This document shows, in pieces, positions 1-4,709 of a stretch of 5,907 bases of DNA (the first letter of the stretch is position 1; each line of letters starts with the position of its first letter). This stretch comes from an uncultured Actinomycetes bacterium (GTDB taxonomy: Bacteria; Actinomycetota; Thermoleophilia; Gaiellales; Gaiellaceae): NCBI GenBank assembly GCA_903930195.1, contig CAIYXH010000251.1, forward strand, positions 1-5,907, read 5' to 3'. The notes beneath the pieces were generated by a model. The model did no database searches. It saw only the letters and a list, made by a program, of their open reading frames with translations, and was not told the DNA's origin. A program made the position numbers and the translations under genes.

Positions 1-709
1 CGCCGCCGGCGTCGGCACCTGGTTCCTCGTGATCTGGATCATCGGCCAGTTCCACGCCGGCAGCGAGTACACGATCCAGGCAGCGACGGGGATCCCCGCG
101 CTGATCGTCCTGCTGCTCGTGATGAACTGGTTCTTCCACAAGGTCTACTGGACGGGCTGGATCGGCGAGCACAACCGCCGCCGGCGCGTCGCGGAGGAGG
201 CACGGGCCCAGGGCTCGGTGCGCAAGGCGACGCTCGGGCTCGCGCTCCTCGGCTTCTCCGCCGTCTACCGCGAGGGCTTCGAGATCGTGCTCTTCCTGCA
301 GAACCTGCGGCTCAAGGCGGGTGACGGTGCTGTCGTCGAGGGCGTGGGCCTCGGCCTCGGGTTGACGGCCGTCGTCGGGGTCGCGACGTTCTTCGCGAAC
401 CAGCGCCTGCCGTACAAGAAGATGCTCGTCGTCACCGGCGTCCTCCTCGGCTTCGTGCTGCTCGTCATGGTCGGCGAGAGCGCCCAGGAGCTCCAGCTCG
501 CCGGCTGGATCCCGACCACGAACGTGGGGATTGCGATCCCCGGCTGGATCGGCCTCTGGTTCGCGGTCTTCCCGACCGTCGAGTCGCTTGCCGCCCAGGG
601 TGTCGCCGCGCTGCTCGTGATCGGGTCCTACTTCCTGGCCGACTACCTGCGCCTGCGGCGCCCGCGCAAGGCGCGCGAAGCCGCCGCGGCAGCCGTCGGT
701 CAGGTATAG
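1..709 (+). CDS. FTR1-family iron permease, C-terminal part (5' end outside window)
   Basis: The open frame enters from the left edge (first full codon at 2) and gives 235 visible residues before the TAG at 707-709. FTR1/EfeU permeases are integral membrane proteins that move ferric iron across the cytoplasmic membrane, using Glu residues in REGxE motifs of two helices. Here one such motif, REGFE, is at visible residues 90-94 (269-283) inside a hydrophobic helix at about 76-100. Other likely membrane segments are about 1-16, 30-50, 111-131, 141-158 and 183-213, and a basic tail (RLRRPRKAR) suggests a cytoplasmic C-terminus. The first REGxE motif must lie upstream of the window. GTG at 29 is only an internal in-frame codon, because the reading frame and a hydrophobic helix continue left of it. 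The family call is firm. Whether an EfeO/EfeB-type partner lies upstream cannot be seen, so no gene symbol is given. Confidence 0.88.
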   Translation, partial: AAGVGTWFLVIWIIGQFHAGSEYTIQAATGIPALIVLLLVMNWFFHKVYWTGWIGEHNRRRRVAEEARAQGSVRKATLGLALLGFSAVYREGFEIVLFLQNLRLKAGDGAVVEGVGLGLGLTAVVGVATFFANQRLPYKKMLVVTGVLLGFVLLVMVGESAQELQLAGWIPTTNVGIAIPGWIGLWFAVFPTVESLAAQGVAALLVIGSYFLADYLRLRRPRKAREAAAAAVGQV

Positions 710-718
710 CTGTCAGTC

Positions 719-1012
719 GTGCCGGTGAAGCTGCATCGCTGCCGTAAGACCTGGATGAAGCTCGGTTTCGAGGCGTGCTGGAAGGTGCAGCGTGAGCTCG
801 ATGCCGCCGGGATCGAGTACGAGGTCGTCACGCACCCGTGGAACCGCGACAAGCGGGACGAGATGGTCAAGCTCAGCGGGCAGAAGCTCTTCCCGGTGAT
901 CGAGCTCGAGGACGGCTCGGTCTACCGCGAGGAGTCGAAGGACATGGCCGCCACGATCAAGGCGGGCGGCCTCGCAGCGGTTCAGGCCGCTGCTTCGCCA
1001 CCCGCGTCGTAG
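719..1012 (+). CDS. Small thioredoxin-fold protein, GST N-terminal/glutaredoxin-like
   Basis: This 97-residue protein starts at GTG 719, 9 nt after the permease stop, and ends in two consecutive in-frame TAG codons (1010-1015). The pattern fits a single GST_N/glutaredoxin domain: beta-1 VKLHRC (3-8), helix 1 from about 17 to 30, beta-2 IEYEVV (32-37), the cis-proline signature FPV (58-60), then DGS and an Glu72-Ser73 pair where GSTs contact the thiol cofactor's gamma-glutamyl group. The usual CxxC or CPxC is absent. Cys20 (ACWKV) aligns with the second Cys of CPFCxxV, the first position is Phe17, and another Cys is at residue 8. No C-terminal GST helical domain follows, so this is a stand-alone domain. 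The substrate is unknown and a thiol role is an inference. There is no convincing Shine-Dalgarno; TATAGC at 705-710 could be a -10 overlapping the permease stop. Co-transcription with the permease is also plausible. The 3' end overlaps convergent lysC. Confidence 0.75.
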   Translation: MPVKLHRCRKTWMKLGFEACWKVQRELDAAGIEYEVVTHPWNRDKRDEMVKLSGQKLFPVIELEDGSVYREESKDMAATIKAGGLAAVQAAASPPAS

Positions 1013-2232
1013 TAGACGTCGTCTGCGAGCTTCAGCCGCTCGTGGATCACGTTGACCGCGCGCTCGACCTCGTCGGCGCTGACGACGCAGGAGACGCGGA
1101 TCGACGAGGTCGAGATGATCTCGATGTTGATCCCGGCGTCTGCGAGCGACTCGAACACCGCCGCTGCGACACCCGGGTTGCTCCGCATCCCGGCACCGAT
1201 GACCGATACCTTCGCGATCGCCGGATCGATGGTGTAGCCCGTCGCCGCGACCGAGCGCGCGAGCTCCTCGAGCACCGGCTCGGCCCGCTCGATGTCGTTC
1301 TCCGGCAGCGTGAACGAGATGTCGGTGTGACCGGCCGCGGAGGAGTTCTGAACGATCATGTCGATGTTGATCCCGGCGTCCGCGAGCGGGCGGAAGACGC
1401 GGCCGGCAACCCCCGGCTGGTCGGGAACCGCCTGGATCGTGACCTTCGCTTCGCCGGTGTCGTGCGCGACGCCGGAGATGATCGCCTGCTCGAGCATGTC
1501 CTCCTCCTTGACGACCCACGTGCCCTCGTCCGGGACGAACGTGGAGCGGACGTGGATCTTGACTCCGTGGTTGCGAGCGTACTCGACCGAGCGCAGCGCC
1601 AGCACGCGGGCGCCGCAGGCTGCGAGCTCGAGCATCTCCTCGAAGGTGACGCGTGGGATCTGCTTGGCACCGGGCACGATCCGCGGGTCGGCGGTGAAGA
1701 CGCCGGTGACGTCGGTGTAGATCTCGCAGACGTCGGCACCGAGCGACGCGGCCAGCGCGACGGCGGTCGTGTCGGAGCCGCCGCGGCCGAGCGTCGTGAT
1801 GTCCTTGTCGGTCGAGACGCCCTGGAACCCGGCGACGATCGCGATCTGCCCCTCGTCGAGCGCGTCGTGCACGCGGCCGCGCTTCATCTCGACGATGCGC
1901 GCCTTGCCGTGGCTCGTGTCGGTGACGATCCCGGCCTGCGATCCGGTGAAGGAGACGGCCTCGAGCCCGAGGTCGTTGATCGCCATCGCGAGGAGCGCCA
2001 TCGAGATCCGCTCGCCCGAGGTGAGCAGCACGTCCAGCTCGCGCGGGTGCGGCGCGGAGGAGACCTGCGAGGCGAGCTCGAGCAGCTGGTCGGTCGTGTG
2101 GCCCATCGCGGAGACGACGACGCAGACGCGGTTGCCGGCGTTCGCCGTCTCGACGACACGGCGTGCGACGTGCTTCAGCTTCTCGGGGTCGCCGACGGAC
2201 GTACCGCCGTACTTCTGGACGATGGTGGCCAT
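982..2232 (-). CDS. lysC: Aspartate kinase (alpha subunit, full length)
   Basis: The protein has 416 residues and phosphorylates aspartate to 4-phosphoaspartate, the first step towards lysine/diaminopimelate, threonine, methionine and isoleucine, in the cytoplasm. The kinase domain (about 1-245) shows KYGGTSVG (7-14), TSGER (71-75), GFQG (135-138), TLGRGGSDTTA (147-157) and the YTDVTGVFTADPR segment (172-184). Two ACT regulatory domains follow, about 263-335 and 341-405. They keep QN (295-296), TDI (303-305) and STSSIRVS (374-381), positions near known lysine/threonine feedback sites, so feedback control is likely (inference). Length matches the roughly 420-residue actinobacterial enzyme. The ATG at 2232 is chosen because homologues begin just before KYGG. 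An open extension to 2328 runs through palindromic repeats and looks non-coding. A -10-like TAGCGT ends 8 nt before this ATG and no Shine-Dalgarno is seen. The gene faces left, is not followed by asd within the window, and overlaps the small gene at 719-1012 by 31 nt. Confidence 0.95.
   Translation of the reverse strand: MATIVQKYGGTSVGDPEKLKHVARRVVETANAGNRVCVVVSAMGHTTDQLLELASQVSSAPHPRELDVLLTSGERISMALLAMAINDLGLEAVSFTGSQAGIVTDTSHGKARIVEMKRGRVHDALDEGQIAIVAGFQGVSTDKDITTLGRGGSDTTAVALAASLGADVCEIYTDVTGVFTADPRIVPGAKQIPRVTFEEMLELAACGARVLALRSVEYARNHGVKIHVRSTFVPDEGTWVVKEEDMLEQAIISGVAHDTGEAKVTIQAVPDQPGVAGRVFRPLADAGINIDMIVQNSSAAGHTDISFTLPENDIERAEPVLEELARSVAATGYTIDPAIAKVSVIGAGMRSNPGVAAAVFESLADAGINIEIISTSSIRVSCVVSADEVERAVNVIHERLKLADDVYYDAGGEAAA
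1495..1509 (-). promoter_or_regulatory. Internal Shine-Dalgarno and ATG for the aspartate kinase beta subunit
   Basis: On the minus strand AAGGAGG (1509 to 1503) is followed after 5 nt by an in-frame ATG (1497-1495), codon 246 of lysC. Translation from here would give a 171-residue protein (982-1497) made only of the two ACT domains, starting MLEQAIISGVA. Aspartate kinases of Corynebacterium glutamicum and Bacillus subtilis are alpha2beta2, with the beta subunit made from an internal start in the same gene. The C. glutamicum beta subunit begins at the equivalent place and is about the same length. The motif is far stronger than anything in front of the full-length start. Production of beta protein is inferred and has not been observed. 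Confidence 0.8.
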
Positions 2233-2240
2233 CGCGTTCA

Positions 2241-2246
2241 ACGCTA
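2241..2246 (-). promoter_or_regulatory. Candidate -10 element of lysC (leaderless start)
   Basis: Reading leftwards, TAGCGT (fits TAnnnT) is followed by 8 nt and then the lysC ATG at 2232. A transcript started from it would begin at or next to the ATG, which agrees with the lack of a Shine-Dalgarno. No good -35 is visible 16-18 bp further upstream, so this rests on the hexamer and its spacing alone. Confidence 0.4.
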
Positions 2247-2285
2247 CCCGCGTGGCTGTGCCTGCGCCGCTGGAGGCTGGCTGGC

Positions 2286-2309
2286 GGGACAGGTCTTCAG
2301 GCCTGTCCC
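2286..2309 (+). repeat. REP-like palindrome, copy 1
   Basis: This 24-bp imperfect palindrome has the form GGGACAGG-N8-CCTGTCCC (N8 is TCTTCAGG). Its exact reverse complement is present at 2335-2358, and a diverged copy is at 4173. The stretch after it (CGG then CTTCGC..ACGCG, to about 2323) resembles the stretch after the 4173 copy, so the unit may be about 40 bp. It lies in the gap between the divergent lysC and the 2460 gene. Confidence 0.8.
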
Positions 2310-2334
2310 GGTCTTCGCCACGCGGCACGTCAGA

Positions 2335-2358
2335 GGGACAGGCCTGAAGACCTGTCCC
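2335..2358 (-). repeat. REP-like palindrome, copy 2 (inverted)
   Basis: This is an exact 24-bp reverse complement of 2286-2309, separated from it by 25 nt. The pair can fold as one large stem (2286-2358) or as two separate hairpins, an arrangement like the paired REP units (BIMEs) of other bacteria. The role is unknown. Confidence 0.8.
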
Positions 2359-2359
2359 T

Positions 2360-2394
2360 CTCCGGGCAGCGGGCTTCGAGCCCTCTCCCCGGAG
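2360..2394. repeat. Nested inverted repeat (potential hairpin)
   Basis: The outer arms CTCCGGG (2360-2366) and CCCGGAG (2388-2394) enclose an inner hairpin, GGGCT-TCG-AGCCC (2371-2383). No T-run follows on either strand, so this does not look like an intrinsic terminator. It adjoins palindrome copy 2 and lies in the divergent control region between lysC and the secreted-protein gene. It could be a diverged mobile palindrome or a regulatory fold. Confidence 0.5.
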
Positions 2395-2424
2395 CCTCTC
2401 CCCTGATTCATACGGACAGGCTCC

Positions 2425-2452
2425 TTGCGTCCTAACCGGGCGACCCCAAACT
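2425..2452 (+). promoter_or_regulatory. Candidate promoter of the WxL-like gene
   Basis: TTGCGT (2425-2430) and CAAACT (2447-2452) are spaced 16 bp apart, and the second ends 7 nt before the ATG at 2460. No Shine-Dalgarno precedes that ATG, so a leaderless transcript is likely. The -10 lacks the consensus first T, so the call is tentative. A 7-bp inverted pair, GGACAGG (2414-2420) and CCTGTCC (2453-2459), brackets this promoter. Confidence 0.4.
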
Positions 2453-2459
2453 CCTGTCC

Positions 2460-3005
2460 ATGCAGCGCCTCACAGTCATCATCGGAATCGCCGTCGCGGC
2501 CCTGACGCTCGCGGCGGCTGCGGTCGCCGGCACGGTCACCGCCACGGCGACCCTGACGGGCGCCGGCTCTCTCTCCCTGTCCCACGGCGCCACGGTGGCG
2601 ATCTCGGACACGCTCGACGGCAGCGACCAGTCGGCGAGCTACACGCTCCCGCTGTCGGTCTCCGACGCGCGCGGCACCGGGGCCGGTTGGAACCTGACGG
2701 TCACGTCGACCACGCTCACCACCGGCTCCAAGTCGCTCGCGACGACCGCGTCGACCGTGAGCGCGGTCACCAGCACCTGCCTCGCCGGTGGGAGCTGCAC
2801 CGCGGCGACGAACGCGATCACCTACCCGGTGACCGTTCCGGCCGCAGCCACCGCGCCGACGGCGATCAAGTTCTTCAACGCCGCCGCCAACACCGGCATG
2901 GGCCGCTTCACGGTCACCCCGACCGTCAACGTGGCGATCCCGGGCAACACGTTCTCCGGGACGTACACCTCGACCGTCACGGTCGCGGTCGTCAGCGGCC
3001 CCTAA
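2460..3005 (+). CDS. Secreted WxL-domain-like protein
   Basis: This 181-residue protein has a clear Sec signal peptide: MQR, a hydrophobic core of about residues 5-22, and likely cleavage after AVA at residue 23. The mature part is Thr/Ser/Ala/Val-rich and looks all-beta. GAGWNLTVTS (74-83) resembles the first WxL motif of cell-wall-binding WxL proteins. The C-terminus, with GTYTSTVTVAVVSGP at 167-181, resembles the distal Y-x3-LTWTL-x3-P motif but has Val where the second Trp is expected. Two cysteines (107, 113) could form a small disulfide loop. There is no LPxTG anchor or membrane helix after the signal. WxL domains bind peptidoglycan non-covalently in Gram-positives; a similar surface role here is inferred. 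It stands alone, starts without a Shine-Dalgarno, and ends before a terminator hairpin. A fimbrial or spore-coat-like beta protein is the main alternative. Its natural role is unknown. Confidence 0.7.
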   Translation: MQRLTVIIGIAVAALTLAAAAVAGTVTATATLTGAGSLSLSHGATVAISDTLDGSDQSASYTLPLSVSDARGTGAGWNLTVTSTTLTTGSKSLATTASTVSAVTSTCLAGGSCTAATNAITYPVTVPAAATAPTAIKFFNAAANTGMGRFTVTPTVNVAIPGNTFSGTYTSTVTVAVVSGP

Positions 3006-3031
3006 AGCAGGTCTCTCCGACGCCGATTTCG

Positions 3032-3064
3032 GTGAGGCGCCCCCTTTGCGGCGGGGCGTCTCAC
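3032..3064 (+). terminator. Intrinsic-type terminator after the WxL-like gene
   Basis: The arms GTGAGGCGCCCC (3032-3043) and GGGGCGTCTCAC (3053-3064) pair over 12 positions, with one G-T wobble and a 9-nt loop, 26 nt after the stop at 3005. A T-rich stretch follows (CTTTGTCGTTCT, 3065-3076). The T-run is interrupted, so termination may be partial. On the minus strand no T-run follows the stem. Confidence 0.7.
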
Positions 3065-3072
3065 CTTTGTCG

Positions 3073-3102
3073 TTCTGCCGGCCGGGGTCGTCTCTCTACA
3101 CT
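3073..3102 (+). promoter_or_regulatory. Candidate promoter of the aldo/keto reductase gene
   Basis: A good -10, TACACT (3097-3102), ends 7 nt before the ATG at 3110, so transcription would start at or next to the start codon. A weak -35 candidate, TTCTGC (3073-3078), lies 18 bp upstream, directly after the terminator. This supports the start at 3110 and a leaderless mRNA. Confidence 0.5.
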
Positions 3103-3109
3103 CGGCGAG

Positions 3110-4162
3110 ATGGAGATGAGGCCGCTCGGACGCACGGGAGTGGAGGTCAGCTCGCTCTGCCTCGGCGCGATGATGTTCGGTGCGTGGGGCAACACCGACC
3201 ACGGCGACTCCGTCCGGATCATCCACAAGGCGCTCGACTCCGGGATCAACTTCGTCGACACCGCCGACGTCTACTCGCGCGGTGAGTCCGAGGAGATCGT
3301 CGCGAAGGCACTCAAGGGGCGCCGCGACGACGTGATCCTCGCCACCAAGTTCCACGGCACGATGGGCGACGGCGTCAACCAGCGCGGCAACTCGCGCCGC
3401 TGGATCATGCAGGAGGTCGAGGCGAGCCTCAAGCGGCTCAACACCGACTGGATCGACCTCTACCAGGTACATCGTCCCGAGCCGGACACAGACATCGACG
3501 AGACCCTCGGCGCGCTCACCGACCTCGTCCGCCAGGGCAAGATCCGCTACCTCGGCAGCTCGACCTTCCCGCCGTCGGCGATCGTCGAGGCGCAGTGGGT
3601 CGCCGAGCGCCGCAGTCGCGAGCGGTTCGTCTGCGAGCAGCCGCCGTACTCGCTGCTCGTGCGCGGGATCGAGACCGAGATGCTGCCGGTCTGCGAGCGC
3701 TACGGGATGGGCGTGATCAGCTGGAGCCCGCTCGCGGGCGGCTGGCTCTCCGGCAAGTACCGCAAGGGCGTCGAGCAGCCCGAGTCGACGCGTGCCGGAC
3801 GGATTCCGGGACGCTACGACCTGACGAAGCCCGAGAACCAGGTGAAGCTCGACGCGGCCGACGCCCTCGGGCAGCTCGCCGACGACAACAACATCTCGCT
3901 GATCCACCTCGCGATCGCCTTTGTCCTGCGCCATCCCGGCGTGACCTCGGCGATCATCGGGCCGCGCACGATGGAGCAGCTCGAGAGCCAGCTCGGCGCC
4001 GCCGACGTGGTGCTCTCGACCGAGATCCTCGATGCGATCGACGCGATCGTCCCGCCCGGGCACACGTTCAACCCGGCGGATGCCGGCTACACGCCGCCGT
4101 CGCTCGCCGACGCGTCACGCAGGCGCCGCTCCGGCGCGGCGGTCAAGCACGTCACGTTCTAG
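3110..4162 (+). CDS. Aldo/keto reductase (NADPH-dependent oxidoreductase family)
   Basis: The protein has 350 residues and fits the cytoplasmic (beta/alpha)8 aldo/keto reductase family, which reduces carbonyls with NADPH. The complete catalytic tetrad is visible: Asp50 and Tyr55 in FVDTADVYSRGESEE, Lys80 in ILATKFHG and His121 in LYQVHRPEP. The cofactor-binding end is IIGPRTMEQLESQLGA (282-297), typical of the group that includes YghZ and the potassium-channel beta-subunit-like enzymes. SWSPLAGGWLSGKY (204-217) is the usual barrel-strand-7 region. The C-terminal tail (about 331-350) is basic and unmatched to the fold. ATG 3110 is preferred over ATG 3116 because a -10-like TACACT lies 7 nt before it; neither has a good Shine-Dalgarno. 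The open frame runs left into the previous gene, but it lacks recognisable protein there. The substrate cannot be told from sequence. The gene appears monocistronic, between a terminator and a palindromic repeat. Confidence 0.93.
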   Translation: MEMRPLGRTGVEVSSLCLGAMMFGAWGNTDHGDSVRIIHKALDSGINFVDTADVYSRGESEEIVAKALKGRRDDVILATKFHGTMGDGVNQRGNSRRWIMQEVEASLKRLNTDWIDLYQVHRPEPDTDIDETLGALTDLVRQGKIRYLGSSTFPPSAIVEAQWVAERRSRERFVCEQPPYSLLVRGIETEMLPVCERYGMGVISWSPLAGGWLSGKYRKGVEQPESTRAGRIPGRYDLTKPENQVKLDAADALGQLADDNNISLIHLAIAFVLRHPGVTSAIIGPRTMEQLESQLGAADVVLSTEILDAIDAIVPPGHTFNPADAGYTPPSLADASRRRRSGAAVKHVTF

Positions 4163-4172
4163 CCCTGCGGTA

Positions 4173-4217
4173 GGGACAGGTCTTCAGACCTGCCTCGGCT
4201 TCCGCGCTACGCGCCGG
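4173..4217 (+). repeat. REP-like palindrome, copy 3 with tail
   Basis: GGGACAGGTCTTCAG, then ACCTG, repeats the first arm and loop of the 2286 copy; the second arm has decayed (CCTGCCTC). CAGGTCT-TC-AGACCTG (4178-4193) remains a tight hairpin. The tail CGGCTTCCGCGCTACGCG resembles the sequence after copy 1. GTAG overlaps the left edge (4170-4173). The element fills the 44-nt gap between the convergent reductase and MarR genes and runs over the MarR stop codon. No T-run is seen, so evidence for a terminator role is weak. Confidence 0.7.
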
Positions 4218-4587
4218 GCAGCGTCTCGGCCAGCACTTCGGCCTGCGTCGGCTCGGCTTCGACGAGCAGCTTGGCGCCGTTCGCGGTGAGGCAGGCGTAG
4301 ATGCCGCGGCGGTCGTCCGTGCACATCGCGCGGTTGACGTAGCCGTCGTCTTCGAGCCGTCCGATCAGGCGTGAGAGCGCGCTCTGGCTCAGATGGACGG
4401 CGTCGGCGAGCTCCTGCATCCGGCAGTGCACGGCCGGCGCTTCCGCCAGGCGCTGCAGCACCTCGAACTCGCTCACCGTCAGGCCGTGACGCTCGTGCAG
4501 GACGTGCTCGAGCTTCTCCGTCACGGCGGCATGGGCAGCCGCGAGCTCGCGCCACCGTTCGACCAGGACTTCATGACCACCGGCCAT
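4207..4587 (-). CDS. MarR-family transcriptional regulator
   Basis: From the ATG at 4587 the protein has 126 residues, within the usual MarR size. The winged helix is clear: MQELADAVHLSQSALSRLI (57-75) is the helix-turn-helix, with recognition helix around 67-76. LEDDGYVNRAMCTDDRRGIYACLTANG (78-104) is the following helix and beta-wing with the family's D-D-R-R element. The outer helices (about 5-33 and 105-125) would form the dimer interface. MarR dimers bind palindromes and usually repress a divergent gene until a ligand or oxidant is sensed. Here the divergent neighbour is a drug-efflux transporter, which makes that the likely target. Cys55 and Cys89 are present but do not match the OhrR redox cysteine position. 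ATG 4596 is a possible earlier start (129 residues), but its codon overlaps a -10-like TACAAT that sits exactly 7 nt before ATG 4587. The TAG stop lies inside a palindromic repeat tail. Confidence 0.9.
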   Translation of the reverse strand: MAGGHEVLVERWRELAAAHAAVTEKLEHVLHERHGLTVSEFEVLQRLAEAPAVHCRMQELADAVHLSQSALSRLIGRLEDDGYVNRAMCTDDRRGIYACLTANGAKLLVEAEPTQAEVLAETLPGA

Positions 4588-4594
4588 CAGCCGC

Positions 4595-4623
4595 ATTGTA
4601 GCCCCTTTGATGCAGGAACATAA
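4595..4623 (-). promoter_or_regulatory. Candidate promoter of the MarR gene
   Basis: On the minus strand TTATGT (4623-4618) and TACAAT (4600-4595) are 17 bp apart, and the -10 ends 7 nt before the ATG at 4587. TACAAT matches the consensus at five of six positions. This predicts a leaderless transcript and decides the start codon. Confidence 0.55.
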
Positions 4624-4629
4624 CCTGCA
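4611..4629. promoter_or_regulatory. Candidate MarR operator 1
   Basis: A perfect inverted repeat, TGCAGG-N7-CCTGCA, overlaps the -35 region of the MarR promoter. Its size (19 bp) and position fit a site for autoregulation by a MarR dimer. Binding is inferred. Confidence 0.5.
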
Positions 4630-4658
4630 GATTCATTATTTGATCCATAGAAAAATTG

Positions 4659-4687
4659 TTCTTGCAGAAGTTGCATGTGCATGTACA
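4659..4687. promoter_or_regulatory. Candidate MarR operator 2 (TTGCA cluster)
   Basis: TTCT-TGC-AGAA (4659-4669) is an inverted repeat, and TGCA recurs at 4663, 4672 and 4678. TGTGCATGTACA (4676-4687) is a further near-palindrome. The cluster covers the -35 and spacer of the efflux promoter and shares TGCAGA with operator 1 (4626-4631), as expected if one regulator binds both. Confidence 0.4.
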
Positions 4688-4689
4688 GT
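4662..4689 (+). promoter_or_regulatory. Candidate promoter of the DHA2 transporter gene
   Basis: TTGCAG (4662-4667) and TACAGT (4684-4689) are spaced 16 bp apart. Transcription would start near 4696, leaving a leader of about 28 nt that holds a real Shine-Dalgarno, unlike the neighbouring genes. Confidence 0.5.
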
Positions 4690-4709
4690 TAGCTCACGAC
4701 ACGACATTC

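Noticed and set aside
2233..2328. N-terminal extension of lysC
   Set aside because: The added residues are translated palindromic repeat; homologues start just before KYGGTSVG, and a -10-like hexamer lies in the extension.
2286..2358. CRISPR array
   Set aside because: There are only two copies in opposite orientation and no regular spacers; they are palindromic repeats.
838..2406. Long plus-strand open frame (522 codons) opposite lysC
   Set aside because: It is rich in Arg, Asp, Gly and Val with no domain pattern, a typical shadow of a high-GC gene; the minus strand encodes a full aspartate kinase.
2233..2459. Lysine riboswitch or T-box upstream of lysC
   Set aside because: No recognisable conserved core was seen, and the apparent promoter leaves no leader.
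2576..2582. CCTGTCC inside the WxL-like coding region as a further repeat arm
   Set aside because: A single 7-mer without a partner arm, within coding sequence for a Ser/Leu-rich stretch; most likely chance.
2687..3109. N-terminal extension of the reductase into the previous gene
   Set aside because: The frame is open but gives Arg/His-rich nonsense overlapping the WxL-like gene and the terminator.
3002..4063. Long minus-strand open frame opposite the aldo/keto reductase
   Set aside because: The composition is an Arg/Asp/Leu/Glu-rich shadow, and the plus strand holds an intact catalytic tetrad and cofactor loop.
4588..4596. ATG at 4596 as the MarR start
   Set aside because: The codon overlaps a strong -10-like TACAAT whose transcript would begin near 4587; only three residues are at stake, so it is not fully excluded.
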